A stretch of DNA of 64,000 nt. Source: JACQFZ01 sp041485885 (lineage in GTDB: Bacteria; Pseudomonadota; Gammaproteobacteria; Acidiferrobacterales; Sulfurifustaceae). Shown here one piece after another: positions 8,676 to 18,225 of the stretch (position 1 is its first letter; each line of letters starts with the position of its first letter). The stretch is taken from positions 5,833 through 69,832 of the forward strand of contig JBGPKL010000012.1 of the NCBI GenBank assembly GCA_041485885.1, read 5' to 3'. The notes below the pieces were generated by a model, which was given only the letters and a program-made list of their open reading frames with translations, searched no databases and was not told the DNA's origin. The position numbers and the translations under genes were made by a program.

Positions 8676-8776
8676 GAACGCAGATGAACGCAGATTATGA
8701 AGATGAACGCGGATGCGGAGAAGCTAATCTATTGTTCTTTACATCTGCGTTTATCTGCGTTCATCTGCGGTTGCAG
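8676..8776 (+). repeat. CGCAGAT-type inverted repeat, copy 1
   Basis: The left arm (8676-8716) repeats GAACGCAGATGAACGCAGAT-like units and the right arm (8741-8773) is ATCTGCGTTTATCTGCGTTC-like, so the two can pair. Related copies are at 21199-21312, 27728-27871 and 37982-38073. The stop codon of the efflux outer-membrane gene (8751) lies inside the right arm. Confidence 0.88.
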
Positions 8777-10199
8777 TTGTCCCTTTAGAATCCGCCGTCG
8801 CATCCCACCCCCCGCCGAGCGCTCGAATCAGCGCCACACTCGCGGTAAAACGCTGGCTCAGAATGCCGAGCGCTACGCGCTCGTTGTTGTACGCCGCCGT
8901 TTGCGCGATGACGACGTTCAAGTAGCTGACCAACCCGGCGCGATACTGGTTCGTGACGAGGCGCAACGATTCACGCGACGCCTTCACCGCTTCGTCCTGA
9001 ACCTGCGCCTCCTGCTCGATCAATCGCAGCGCCGCGAGGTTGTCTTCGACTTCCTGAAAGCCGGTGAGCACCGTCTGGCGATAGCTCGCGACCGTCTCAT
9101 CGTACACTGCGATCGCGGATTCGTTCTGCGCGCCGCGCAAGCCGCCGTCGAACAACGTCTCCGCCAGCGCCGCGCCGACGGACCAGTAGCGGCTCGGCGC
9201 GTCGAACCAGCGCGCGAGGCTCGCGCTTTGAAACCCGCCGGTTGCGGAAAGCGTAAACGCGGGGAAATACGCCGCGCGCGCGACGCCGATCTGCGCGTTC
9301 GCCGCGGCGACGCGGCGCTCGGCGCTCGCGATGTCCGGCCGGCGCTCGAGCAACTCCGACGGCAGGCCGAGCGGCAGCGCCGGCAGGCGCGCGTCGAGCG
9401 CGGCCGGCGCGATGGAAAAAACGGCCGGTGCCTTGCCGACGAGCAACGCGATGGCGTGCTCGAGCTGCGCGCGCTGGATGCCGGCGTCGAGCACTTGCGC
9501 TTGCGCGGACTTGAGCTGGGCCTGCGCCTGCGTCACGTCCGCGCGCGGCACCACACCGACGTCGTACTGGTTCTGCGTGAGCTGCAGCGACTTCTCGTAA
9601 CCCGCGACGGTGTCGTTGAGCAGGGCGATCTGCGCGTCTTGGATGCGCAAGAGAAAATAAACGCGCGCGAGCTCCGCCTGCGCCGAGAGCCGCGCGGCGC
9701 GCAGATCGGCGGCGCTTGCTTGCGCCGTCGCCACGTTCGCTTCGACGGAACGCCGCACCCGCCCCCAGAGATCCAGCTCCCAGTTGGTGTCGAGCGCAAC
9801 GTTATAGTTGGTGCCGGTCGTCTGCACGCCGGTAGTCGCGCCGCGGTTGCTCGATATCTTGCTGCGCGACACCGACGCATCGGCCGCGACCGTCGGAAAA
9901 TATGCCGCGCGCGCGCTGCCGACGAGCGCGCGCGCCTGGCGAAAGCGCGCTTCCGCGAGCTTGATATTTTGATTCGAGACGTCGACTTGCTCGGCGAGCG
10001 CATTCAACGGCGCGTCGCCGAACACTTCCCACCACTTCGCTTGCACCGCGTCGTCGCGCGGCTCAGCCTGCTTCCAGTCCTGCGCTTCTTTGTACCCGGC
10101 CGGTACGTCGACGGTCGGCCGCACGTAGTCAGGCCCGGTGGCGCACGCCGCGAGCAGCATCACGATCATAGCCGCCAACGCAATACGCATGACGCTCAT
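8751..10199 (-). CDS. RND efflux outer membrane factor (NodT/OprM family lipoprotein)
   Basis: This TolC-like channel would take efflux substrates from the MdtABC pump across the outer membrane. The 482-residue product has a signal peptide with lipobox LAAC at 16-19 (lipidated Cys19), followed by TGPDYVRP, which is typical of NodT-family factors. Two outer-membrane-efflux repeats are visible, each with a long helical stretch (for example NWELDLWGRVRRS near 138-150 and ELLERRPDI near 299-307). The ATG at 10199 overlaps the TGA of the preceding pump gene by four bases. The last residues, around ADERR, and the stop are encoded by the dispersed repeat, so the C-terminus has been remodelled. The gene is fourth in a four-gene efflux operon. 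Confidence 0.93.
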   Translation of the reverse strand: MSVMRIALAAMIVMLLAACATGPDYVRPTVDVPAGYKEAQDWKQAEPRDDAVQAKWWEVFGDAPLNALAEQVDVSNQNIKLAEARFRQARALVGSARAAYFPTVAADASVSRSKISSNRGATTGVQTTGTNYNVALDTNWELDLWGRVRRSVEANVATAQASAADLRAARLSAQAELARVYFLLRIQDAQIALLNDTVAGYEKSLQLTQNQYDVGVVPRADVTQAQAQLKSAQAQVLDAGIQRAQLEHAIALLVGKAPAVFSIAPAALDARLPALPLGLPSELLERRPDIASAERRVAAANAQIGVARAAYFPAFTLSATGGFQSASLARWFDAPSRYWSVGAALAETLFDGGLRGAQNESAIAVYDETVASYRQTVLTGFQEVEDNLAALRLIEQEAQVQDEAVKASRESLRLVTNQYRAGLVSYLNVVIAQTAAYNNERVALGILSQRFTASVALIRALGGGWDATADSKGTTATADERR

Positions 10200-13100
10200 G
10201 GCGTCGGTGCCTGGAGCGATCGTGCCGCGCCGCGCCGCCACTTGCGTTGCCACCAAAGCCGAAAGCGATCTAAATAGAGATAAACGACGGGCGTGGTATA
10301 GAGCGTGAGCAATTGACTGACGATCAACCCGCCGATGATGGCAACGCCAAGCGGTCGGCGCAGTTCCGCGCCGTAACCGAAACTGACGGCGAGCGGGATC
10401 GCACCGAATAGCGCCGCCATCGTTGTCATCATGATCGGGCGAAAGCGCAGCACACATGCCTGGTAAATCGCGTCACGCGCGCTCAAGCCTTGGCGGCGTT
10501 CCGCGTCGAGCGCGAAATCGATCATCAGGATCGCGTTCTTCTTGACGATGCCGATCAACAAAAACACGCCGATCAGTGTGATGATGCTGAATTCGATTCG
10601 GAACAACAGCAGCGTGAGCAGTGCGCCCACTCCGGCGGACGGCAGCGTGGAGAGGATCGTGATCGGATGCACGCAGCTCTCATACAGTACGCCGAGCACG
10701 ATATAAACCGTGAGCAACGCCGCCAGAATGAGCCACGGCTGGTTCTTGAGCGAATCTTGGAACGCGCGCGCGGTGCCTTGGAAGCTTCCGCGAATCGTGT
10801 TCGGCACGTGGATGCGAACCAATGCGTCGTCCACTACGCGTGTCGCCTCGGACAGCGATACGCCTTCGGCAAGGTTGAACGAGATCGTCGAGGCGACGAA
10901 CTGACCCTGGTGCTGCACGCCGAGCGGCGTGTTGGTCGCCGTGTAGCGCGCGATCGCCGACAGCGGCACTTGTGCGCCGTTCGGCGCGCTGACGTAAATG
11001 TTGTCGAGCGTCTCGGGCGACTGCCAGTATTGCGGCGCGGCTTCCATGACGACGCGATATTGATTGAGCGGCGCGTAGATCGTCGATACCTGGCGCTGGC
11101 CGAACGCGTCGTTCAACGTGGCATCGATTAGCCGCGGCGTGATGCCGAGGCGTGCCGCCGTGTCGCGATCGATCGCGAGCGAGGTTTGCAGGCCTTTATC
11201 CTGCTGATCGGTGTTGACGTCCTCGAGCTCCGGGAGTTGCGATAGCGCGCGCCGGATGCGCGGCTCCCACGCGCGCAGCTCCGCGAGGTCGTCGGCTTGC
11301 AGCGTGTATTGATACAGCGCGTTCGCTTGGCGGCCGCCGACGCGGATGTCTTGCACTGGATTCAGAAATAGATTCGCGCCCGGCTCTTTCGCGAGCTTCA
11401 CACGCAGCCGGGCGACCACTTGCGCAGCGGACTCGCCGCCCAGCGACAGCGGCTTTAGCGCCACGAACATCGAACCGCTGTTGCGCTGCCCGCCGCCGGT
11501 GAAGCCGACGACGTTCTCGACCGCCGGATCGGCGCGCACGATATCGATAAAATCGGCGAGCTTCTGGCGCATCGCTTGAAACGAAATGCTCTGATCCGCT
11601 TGAATAAAGCCGGCCAGGCGCCCGGTATCCTGCTGCGGAAAGAAACCCTTGGGCACGATGCCGTAAAGATACACGTTCAAGCCGATGGTCGCCGCCAGCA
11701 CGAGCATCATGAAAACGCCGTGGCGCAGCGCCCAGCCGAGACTTTTTTCGTAGCGGCGCAACGCGCCGTCGAACACGCGCTGGCTCCAGCGGCGCACGCG
11801 GCCGGGCGCGCGCTCCTTTTCCGGACGCAACAGCCGCGCGCACATCATCGGAGTCGTGGTGAGCGATATGACGAGCGAAACCAAAATGGCGACGGACAAC
11901 GTCACCGCGAACACCCGAAAGTAGCGACCGACGATACCGCCCATCAGCAAAATGGGAATAAATACCGCGATGAGAGACAGGCTCATCGACAGCACCGTAA
12001 ACCCGACCTCGCGCGCTCCTTGCAGCGCGGCGGCGCGGCGCGGCACGCCCGCCTCGATGTGCCGCCGCACGTTTTCCACGACGACGATGGCATCGTCGAC
12101 GACGAAACCGGTCGCGACCGTGAGCGCCATGAGCGAGATGTTGTCGAGGCTGTAGCCGCATAAGTACATGACGGCGAATGTGCCGATGAGCGATACCGGC
12201 ACCGCCACGACCGGGATCAGCGTCGCGCGCGCGTCGTGCAGGAAAAACAGCACGACGAGCGCCACGAGAAATATAGAGATCGTCAACGCGGCTTCGACGT
12301 GGTGCAGCGAGGAGCGGATCGTGGCCGTGCGCTCCATCGTCACCTCAAGATCGATCGCCGCCGGGATCGCCGCGCGCAACGACGGCACAAGCCGCGTGAC
12401 GCGATCCACCGTCTCGATGATGTTCGCGTTCGGCTGACGGCTGATGATGACGAGCACCGAGGGCTTGCCATTCGCGGAGCCGGCGTTACGCAGATCCTGC
12501 ACCGAGTCGACGACGTCGGCGACGTCGGACAGCCGCACGGCGGCGCCGTTGCGGTACGCGACGATCAACGGAAGATACTCCGCGGCGGTCGTCGCCTGAT
12601 CGTTCGCCGCGATCTGCCAGTGACGCTCGCCGTCCTCAAGCGCGCCCTTCGGCCGATTGGCGTTCGCTTGCGCGATCGCGACACGCACGTCTTCGAGACC
12701 GATACCGTATTTGTTGAGCACCGGCGGGTTCAATTCGACGCGCACCGCGGGAAGCGAGCTGCCGCCGATCTGCACTTGCCCGACGCCTTCCACCTGCGAA
12801 AGCTTCTGCGCGATGATGGTCGACGCGGCGTCGTACATCTGTCCCTGCGTCTTCGTGTCGGACGTGAGCGCGAGAATCATGATCGGCGCGTCGGCGGGAT
12901 TCACTTTGCGGTACGTCGGATTGCTCGGCAGCCCCGAGGGCAAGAGCGTGCGTGCCGCGTTGATCGCCGCCTGCACGTCGCGCGCCGCGCCGTCGATGTC
13001 GCGGTCGAGATCGAACTGCAGCACGACGCGCGTCGAGCCGAGCGAGCTCGAGGACGTCATCTCGGTGACGCCGGCGATGCGCCCGAGCGCGCGTTCGAGC

Positions 13101-13297
13101 GGCGTCGCCACCGTCGCCGCCATCGTCTCCGGGCTCGCGCCCGGCAACTGCGCTTGCACCGAGACGGTCGGAAAATCGACCTGCGGCAACGGCGACACCG
13201 GCAGCAACCGGAACGCGATGGCGCCGGCGAGCGCGATGCCGATCGTGAGCAGCGTCGTCGCCACCGGCCGATTGATGAAAAGCGCGGGGAAATTCAT
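10196..13297 (-). CDS. mdtC: RND multidrug efflux permease, MdtC type
   Basis: MdtC forms the heteromultimeric inner-membrane pump with MdtB and is driven by proton flow. From the chosen start the protein has 1033 residues, a normal RND size. The N-terminus (MNFPALFINRPVATT) and the stretches SPLPQVDFPT, GRIAGVTEMTSSSS and GGSSLPAVRV match MdtC rather than MdtB. The transmembrane proton-relay Asp pair is in GFVVDDAIVV near residue 400. Twelve transmembrane segments and two periplasmic porter domains are expected from length and pattern. The ATG at 13297 overlaps the mdtB stop by four bases. Export of bile salts, novobiocin and similar compounds is known for E. coli MdtABC; the substrates here are unknown. 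Confidence 0.93.
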   Translation of the reverse strand: MNFPALFINRPVATTLLTIGIALAGAIAFRLLPVSPLPQVDFPTVSVQAQLPGASPETMAATVATPLERALGRIAGVTEMTSSSSLGSTRVVLQFDLDRDIDGAARDVQAAINAARTLLPSGLPSNPTYRKVNPADAPIMILALTSDTKTQGQMYDAASTIIAQKLSQVEGVGQVQIGGSSLPAVRVELNPPVLNKYGIGLEDVRVAIAQANANRPKGALEDGERHWQIAANDQATTAAEYLPLIVAYRNGAAVRLSDVADVVDSVQDLRNAGSANGKPSVLVIISRQPNANIIETVDRVTRLVPSLRAAIPAAIDLEVTMERTATIRSSLHHVEAALTISIFLVALVVLFFLHDARATLIPVVAVPVSLIGTFAVMYLCGYSLDNISLMALTVATGFVVDDAIVVVENVRRHIEAGVPRRAAALQGAREVGFTVLSMSLSLIAVFIPILLMGGIVGRYFRVFAVTLSVAILVSLVISLTTTPMMCARLLRPEKERAPGRVRRWSQRVFDGALRRYEKSLGWALRHGVFMMLVLAATIGLNVYLYGIVPKGFFPQQDTGRLAGFIQADQSISFQAMRQKLADFIDIVRADPAVENVVGFTGGGQRNSGSMFVALKPLSLGGESAAQVVARLRVKLAKEPGANLFLNPVQDIRVGGRQANALYQYTLQADDLAELRAWEPRIRRALSQLPELEDVNTDQQDKGLQTSLAIDRDTAARLGITPRLIDATLNDAFGQRQVSTIYAPLNQYRVVMEAAPQYWQSPETLDNIYVSAPNGAQVPLSAIARYTATNTPLGVQHQGQFVASTISFNLAEGVSLSEATRVVDDALVRIHVPNTIRGSFQGTARAFQDSLKNQPWLILAALLTVYIVLGVLYESCVHPITILSTLPSAGVGALLTLLLFRIEFSIITLIGVFLLIGIVKKNAILMIDFALDAERRQGLSARDAIYQACVLRFRPIMMTTMAALFGAIPLAVSFGYGAELRRPLGVAIIGGLIVSQLLTLYTTPVVYLYLDRFRLWWQRKWRRGAARSLQAPTP

Positions 13298-16200
13298 ACG
13301 GGGGTCTGCGCTTTCCGGCGTGCGCGCCGGGAAGCGACACGGGTCGCCAGCCGATCGAACGCGAGATAAATCACCGGCGTGGTGAAGAGCGTCAACACCT
13401 GACTCACGATCAGGCCACCGACCATCGTGAGTCCGAGCGGATGGCGCAGCTCGGAACCCACACCCGAGCCGATCATGAGCGGCAGCGCGCCGAGCAGCGC
13501 CGCCATCGTCGTCATCAGGATCGGGCGGAAGCGCAGCAGGCACGCCTGATAAATCGCATCGCGCGGACTCATGCCGTGGTGGCGCTCGGCGTCGAGCGCG
13601 AAATCGATCATGAGGATCGCGTTCTTCTTGACGATGCCGATCAAGAGAATGATGCCGATGATGGCGATGAGCGAGAGATCATTGCCGGTCAGCATGAGCG
13701 CGAGGAGCGCGCCGACGCCGGCGGAAGGCAGCGTCGACAGAATCGTGACCGGGTGAATGAAACTCTCGTACAGCACACCGAGCACGATGTACATGGTGAC
13801 GATCGCCGCGAGGATCAGCCACAGCTCGTTTGCGAGCGACGCACGAAACGCCGCCGACGCGCCTTGAAACCGGATCTGCGCGCTGACGGGAAGACCGATA
13901 TCCCGCGCCGCCGCATCGACCGCCTGTACGGCGTGGCTGAGCGACGCATGCGGCGCGAGATTGAACGACACGGTTGCCGCCGGGAACTGCCCGAGATGAT
14001 TGATGACGAGCGGGCTGGTGCGCTCGACGACGCGCGCGATCGAGGACAACGGCACCTGCCGCGCCGGCTGCCCGGGGACGGTGGTCGTCACATAAATTTG
14101 ATTCAGCGCCGCGAGCCCTTGCTGAAACTCGGGCTTCACTTCGAGCACGACGCGATACTGATTCGTCTGCGTGAAGATCGTCGAGATAAGCCGCTGTCCG
14201 AAGGCGTTGTACAGCGCGTTGTCGACCGCCGCCGGCGTGATGCCGAGCCGGCTCGCGGTGGCCCGATCGATGTCGACGTACGCCTGCAATCCGCCCTCTT
14301 GAAGATCGGCGGCGACGTCGGCGAGCTCGACGCTTTGCTGCAACCGCTCGACGAGACGCGGTACCCAGTCGCTCAGCTCCCCCGCGTTCGCGTCCTCGAC
14401 GGTGAATTGATATTGCGTGCGGCTCACCCGGTCCTCGATGGTGAGATCCTGCACCGGTTGCATGTAGAGCGAGATGCCAGGAACGTCGGCGAGCTTCGTT
14501 TGTAAACGACGAATGACCTCGGTCGCGGATGCATCTCGTTGCGCGAGCGGCTTCAGATTGATCAAAAAGCGGCCGCTATTGAGCGTCGCATTGGTACCGT
14601 CGACGCCGATGAAGGACGACAGGCTCGCGACCGCGGGATCTCTCAAAATCACTTGCGCCAGCGCTTGCTGGCGGTCGGCCATGGCGCTGAACGAAACGGT
14701 CGGCGACGCTTCCGAAATCCCCTGGATCGCGCCGGTATCCTGCACCGGGAAGAAGCCTTTCGGAATGAAAATGTAGAGCAGCACCGTGAGCACGAGCGTG
14801 GCGATCGCGACGGCGAGCGTCGCGCCCTGCCGGTCCAACACCCAGCGCAACATCTCGCCGTAACGCCGGATAATGCGATCGAAGATCTCGCCGCTCTTGC
14901 GATAGAAGCGGCTTTGGTCTTCCTTGCGTTGGTGCCGCAGTAGCCGCGCCGACATCATCGGCGTCAACGTCAACGACACGACCGCGGAAATTAGGATCGA
15001 CACCGCGAGCGTGATCGCGAACTCGCGAAACAGCCGCCCGACGACGTCGGCCATGAACAGCAGCGGAATCAGCACCGCGATCAGCGAGAACGTGAGCGAG
15101 ATGATGGTGAAGCCGATCTGCTCCGCGCCCTTGAGCGCCGCTTTGAACGGCGACTCACCGGCTTCGACGTAGCGCGCGATGTTTTCGATCATCACGATCG
15201 CATCGTCGACCACGAAGCCGGTCGCGATGGTGAGCGCCATGAGCGTCAGGTTGTTGATGGAGAACCCGGCGAGATACATCACGCCGAACGTGCCGACCAG
15301 CGACAGCGGCACCGCCACGCTCGGGATGATGGTCGCCGAGACGCTCCGCAGGAACAGAAAAATCACCATCACCACGAGTGCGACCGCGAGCAACAATTCG
15401 AATTGCACGTCGTGCACCGAGGCGCGGATGGTGATCGTGCGGTCGGTCAGCATCGCGACATCGACCGCCGCCGGCAGCGACGCTTGCAACTGCGGCAGGA
15501 GCTGCTTGATGCGGTTCACCGTTTGAATCACGTTCGCGCCCGGCTGACGCTGGATGTTCACGATGACCGCGGGTACCCGGTTCGCCCACGCCGCGAGCCG
15601 CGTGTTCTCGGCGCCATCGATGATGTCGGCGACGTCGATGAGCCGCACCGGCGAGCCGTTGCGGTACGCGAGGATCATGCTCTGGTATTCGTCGGCGGAC
15701 TTGAGCTGATCGTTGGCGTCGATCGTGGACGCGCGCGTCGGTCCATCGAAGCTGCCCTTCGCCTGGTTCGTGTTGGCGTTGTTGATGGCGGTGCGCACGT
15801 CATCAAGCGACAGCCCGTATGCCGCGAGCGCGGTCGGGTTCGCCTGCACCCGCACGGCCGGGCGCTGTCCCCCGGCGAGGCTGACTAAACCGATGCCCGG
15901 CAGTTGCGACAACTTCGTGGCCAGGCGGGTATCGGCAAGATCGTAGAGCTTCGGCAGCGGCAACGTCTTCGACGTGAGCGCGAGCGTCACGATCGGCGTG
16001 TCGGCGGGATTGACCTTGTTATAGATGGGCGGCGTCGGCAAATCTTGCGGAAGAAAACTGCCCGAGGCGTTGATCGCCGCCTGGACTTCCTGTTCCGCCA
16101 CGTCGAGCGAGAGGTTGAGCGAGAACTGCAGCGTGATCACCGAGGCGCCGCCGGAGCTGGTCGACGACATTTGGTTGAGCCCCGGCATCTGACCGAACTG

Positions 16201-16407
16201 GCGCTCGAGCGGCGCGGTGATCGAAGACGTCATCACCTCCGGACTCGCGCCGGGATAAAGCGTCACGACCTGGATCGTCGGGTAGTCGACTTCGGGGAGC
16301 GCCGAGAGCGGCAACACGCGGTAGGCGACGATGCCGGCGAGCAGGATCGCAACCATCAGCAACGACGTCGCCACCGGTCGTAGAATGAAGGGACGCGATG
16401 GATTCAT
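13294..16407 (-). CDS. mdtB: RND multidrug efflux permease, MdtB type
   Basis: The partner permease of MdtC has 1037 residues. MdtB-specific stretches include LSALPEVDYPTIQVVTLYPG near the N-terminus, RQFGQMPGLNQMSS, and AWANRVPAVIVNIQRQPGAN. The paired Asp of the proton relay are in FVVDDAIVMIEN near 400. The start at 16407 has AAGGA ten bases upstream. Because a distinct MdtB and MdtC are both present, the pump is heteromeric, as in E. coli MdtABC or Pseudomonas MuxABC. It is followed by mdtC with a four-base overlap. Confidence 0.94.
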   Translation of the reverse strand: MNPSRPFILRPVATSLLMVAILLAGIVAYRVLPLSALPEVDYPTIQVVTLYPGASPEVMTSSITAPLERQFGQMPGLNQMSSTSSGGASVITLQFSLNLSLDVAEQEVQAAINASGSFLPQDLPTPPIYNKVNPADTPIVTLALTSKTLPLPKLYDLADTRLATKLSQLPGIGLVSLAGGQRPAVRVQANPTALAAYGLSLDDVRTAINNANTNQAKGSFDGPTRASTIDANDQLKSADEYQSMILAYRNGSPVRLIDVADIIDGAENTRLAAWANRVPAVIVNIQRQPGANVIQTVNRIKQLLPQLQASLPAAVDVAMLTDRTITIRASVHDVQFELLLAVALVVMVIFLFLRSVSATIIPSVAVPLSLVGTFGVMYLAGFSINNLTLMALTIATGFVVDDAIVMIENIARYVEAGESPFKAALKGAEQIGFTIISLTFSLIAVLIPLLFMADVVGRLFREFAITLAVSILISAVVSLTLTPMMSARLLRHQRKEDQSRFYRKSGEIFDRIIRRYGEMLRWVLDRQGATLAVAIATLVLTVLLYIFIPKGFFPVQDTGAIQGISEASPTVSFSAMADRQQALAQVILRDPAVASLSSFIGVDGTNATLNSGRFLINLKPLAQRDASATEVIRRLQTKLADVPGISLYMQPVQDLTIEDRVSRTQYQFTVEDANAGELSDWVPRLVERLQQSVELADVAADLQEGGLQAYVDIDRATASRLGITPAAVDNALYNAFGQRLISTIFTQTNQYRVVLEVKPEFQQGLAALNQIYVTTTVPGQPARQVPLSSIARVVERTSPLVINHLGQFPAATVSFNLAPHASLSHAVQAVDAAARDIGLPVSAQIRFQGASAAFRASLANELWLILAAIVTMYIVLGVLYESFIHPVTILSTLPSAGVGALLALMLTGNDLSLIAIIGIILLIGIVKKNAILMIDFALDAERHHGMSPRDAIYQACLLRFRPILMTTMAALLGALPLMIGSGVGSELRHPLGLTMVGGLIVSQVLTLFTTPVIYLAFDRLATRVASRRARRKAQTPV

Positions 16408-16438
16408 CTCCAGCGTCCTTAAAAAACTCGACCGCGCT

Positions 16439-16485
16439 CCCTCATCCCTTCCTTTCTCCCTTCGGAAGAGGGGTTGGGGTGAGGG
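16439..16485 (+). repeat. CCCTCTCCC-family hairpin repeat, solo copy
   Basis: It reads CCCTCATCCC, then a TTTCTCCCTTCGGAAGAGG hairpin, then GGTTGGGGTGAGGG. Orientation is the same as the copy at 2172. It lies between mdtA and mdtB, where it could attenuate transcription within the operon. Confidence 0.75.
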
Positions 16486-16531
16486 AGAGCGGCAGCGACC
16501 TTTGTCATCGTCTCGCGATGGACCGGAAACA

Positions 16532-17848
16532 TTACGATTGCGGTCCGCCGGGCTGTCCGCCTTCGGCGCGCCGGCGGCGGCGCTCGCCTCGCGGTGGGCC
16601 GTCACCGCTCGCCGCATCACCCGCGCGCGGCGCGGCTGCCGCATCCGCGCCGCGTCCATCGCTCGCGATTAATTGGACTTTGCCGCCTTCGCGCAATTTG
16701 TCGACGCCGTCCACGACGACCCATTCGCCGGCCGCGACGCCTTCGGTAAGGGCGGTCTTCTCGCCTTGCATCGGTCCAGCTTTCACCGGGCGCACCGTCA
16801 CCGACTGATCTTCCTTCACGACGAACACGAACGTCCCTTGCGTGCCGCGCTGAATCGCCGCGGTCGGGACCAGCGTCGCGTCGCGCAACACATCGACGAG
16901 CAAGCGCACGTTGACGAATTGGTTCGGGAAGAGCGCGTTGTCCCGGTTTGGGAACTCGGCTTTGAGCTTGACCGTGCCGGTCGTCGTGTCGATCTGGTTG
17001 TCGATCGCGACTAATTTCCCGCTTGCGAGCTTCGCCTTCTGATCGCGGTCGTAGGCTTCGACCGGTATGGTCTCGCCCGATTGCAGCCGCTTCATCACGC
17101 TCGGCACTTTGTCCTCGGACAGCGTGAAGAGCACGGTGATCGGCTGCAACTGCGTGATGACAACGAGGCCGTTCGTATCGGACGCGCGCACCATGTTGCC
17201 CGGGTCGACCTGACGCAGGCCGACGCGGCCGTCACTCGGCGCGGTGACGCGGCAGTAGCTCAGCTGCAGCTTGGCATTGTCCACCTGGCCCTGATCGGAC
17301 TCGACCGCGCCTTGATACTGGTGCACCAGCGACTCTTGCGTGTCGCGCTGCTGTTTGGAAATCGAATCCTGCGTGTACAGCGTGTTGTATCGTTCGAGAT
17401 CGCGCTGCGCGTTCTTGAGCAGCGCCTGGTCGCGCGCGAGCTGGCCCATCGCTTGCGCCAGTTGCACTTCGAACGGGCGCGGATCGATCTCGGCGAGCAG
17501 CGCTCCCGACTTGACCAATTGGCCTTCACGGAAATCGACCTTTATGAGCTGACCGTCGACGCGCGATCGTACGGTCACCACGTTACGTGGCGTCGCCGTA
17601 CCGAGAGCCGTGAGGTAAACGTCGAGGCTGCCCTTAACCACCGGCGCGGCCGAAACCGGTAGCGGACGATTGCGTGCGTCTGCGCGAACACCAGCCGGTG
17701 TGCCGGGCATCAGCGCCCACCACGCGACGCCGGCCACCACGACGAGAACGGCAACAATCCAAATCCAGCGCTGCGGTAGGCGCAAAGACGCGACGAGGCG
17801 ATGACGCAGCACGCGTTTGTAAGTGTCGGATAGCATCGGCTCGGCCAT
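16532..17848 (-). CDS. mdtA: RND efflux membrane fusion protein, MdtA type
   Basis: This periplasmic adaptor joins the MdtBC pump to the outer-membrane channel. The 438-residue product has an N-terminal membrane anchor (about 26-48, WIWIVAVLVVVAGVAWW). A biotinyl-lipoyl hairpin follows (VRSRVDGQLIKVDFREGQLVKSG, split around an alpha-hairpin domain), with beta-barrel and membrane-proximal domains (DPGNMVRASDT, FPNQFVNVRL) after that. The C-terminus is an unusual Gly/Arg-rich tail with a run of five Arg, encoded near 16560-16600. I chose the ATG at 17848; another at 17836 is possible. It is the first gene of the operon, and the 377-base gap upstream is shared with the divergent gene at 18226. 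Confidence 0.92.
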   Translation of the reverse strand: MAEPMLSDTYKRVLRHRLVASLRLPQRWIWIVAVLVVVAGVAWWALMPGTPAGVRADARNRPLPVSAAPVVKGSLDVYLTALGTATPRNVVTVRSRVDGQLIKVDFREGQLVKSGALLAEIDPRPFEVQLAQAMGQLARDQALLKNAQRDLERYNTLYTQDSISKQQRDTQESLVHQYQGAVESDQGQVDNAKLQLSYCRVTAPSDGRVGLRQVDPGNMVRASDTNGLVVITQLQPITVLFTLSEDKVPSVMKRLQSGETIPVEAYDRDQKAKLASGKLVAIDNQIDTTTGTVKLKAEFPNRDNALFPNQFVNVRLLVDVLRDATLVPTAAIQRGTQGTFVFVVKEDQSVTVRPVKAGPMQGEKTALTEGVAAGEWVVVDGVDKLREGGKVQLIASDGRGADAAAAPRAGDAASGDGPPRGERRRRRAEGGQPGGPQS

Positions 17849-18225
17849 TTGCTGACTCGTTAATATGCGATTGAACTGACGAATCGATGCCGGCGTTGGG
17901 AATCGATACAAAAGGTCGCGAGAGACCGCCCGCGCCACCCATCTCTTTTTCTACCCGCGTCTGCGATGGAACAGAGCCCCGTCCTATGTGAGCGCGGTCT
18001 CCGGGACTGCCTATCCGGATATTCCTTGACGACGGGCATGCAACCACCGTTGGCCGGCATCGATCGGTTTGACGGTATCATAGCGTTAGTTATGCGCGCG
18101 ACCCTGTTTGACATGACGACGGTATTGTTGGATGAGCCGAAACGCGAGACATGGGAAAGAAAACGCGCGAATTCAGACCCCGTTGACCTGCGCCGGAGGT
18201 AAACTGCTCCGTCGGTACTGACGCT
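17849..18225 (+). other. divergent intergenic region, mdtA / COG3146 gene
   Basis: This 377-base stretch separates two divergently transcribed genes and must contain both promoters. I see no convincing gene, no repeat-family copy and no strong terminator in it. No two-component regulator gene (such as baeSR) is adjacent. Confidence 0.5.

Noticed and set aside
17966..18202. A 78-codon plus-strand frame in the mdtA/COG3146 gap.
   Set aside because: No ribosome-binding site, no similarity to any family I know, and it covers the space where promoters are needed.
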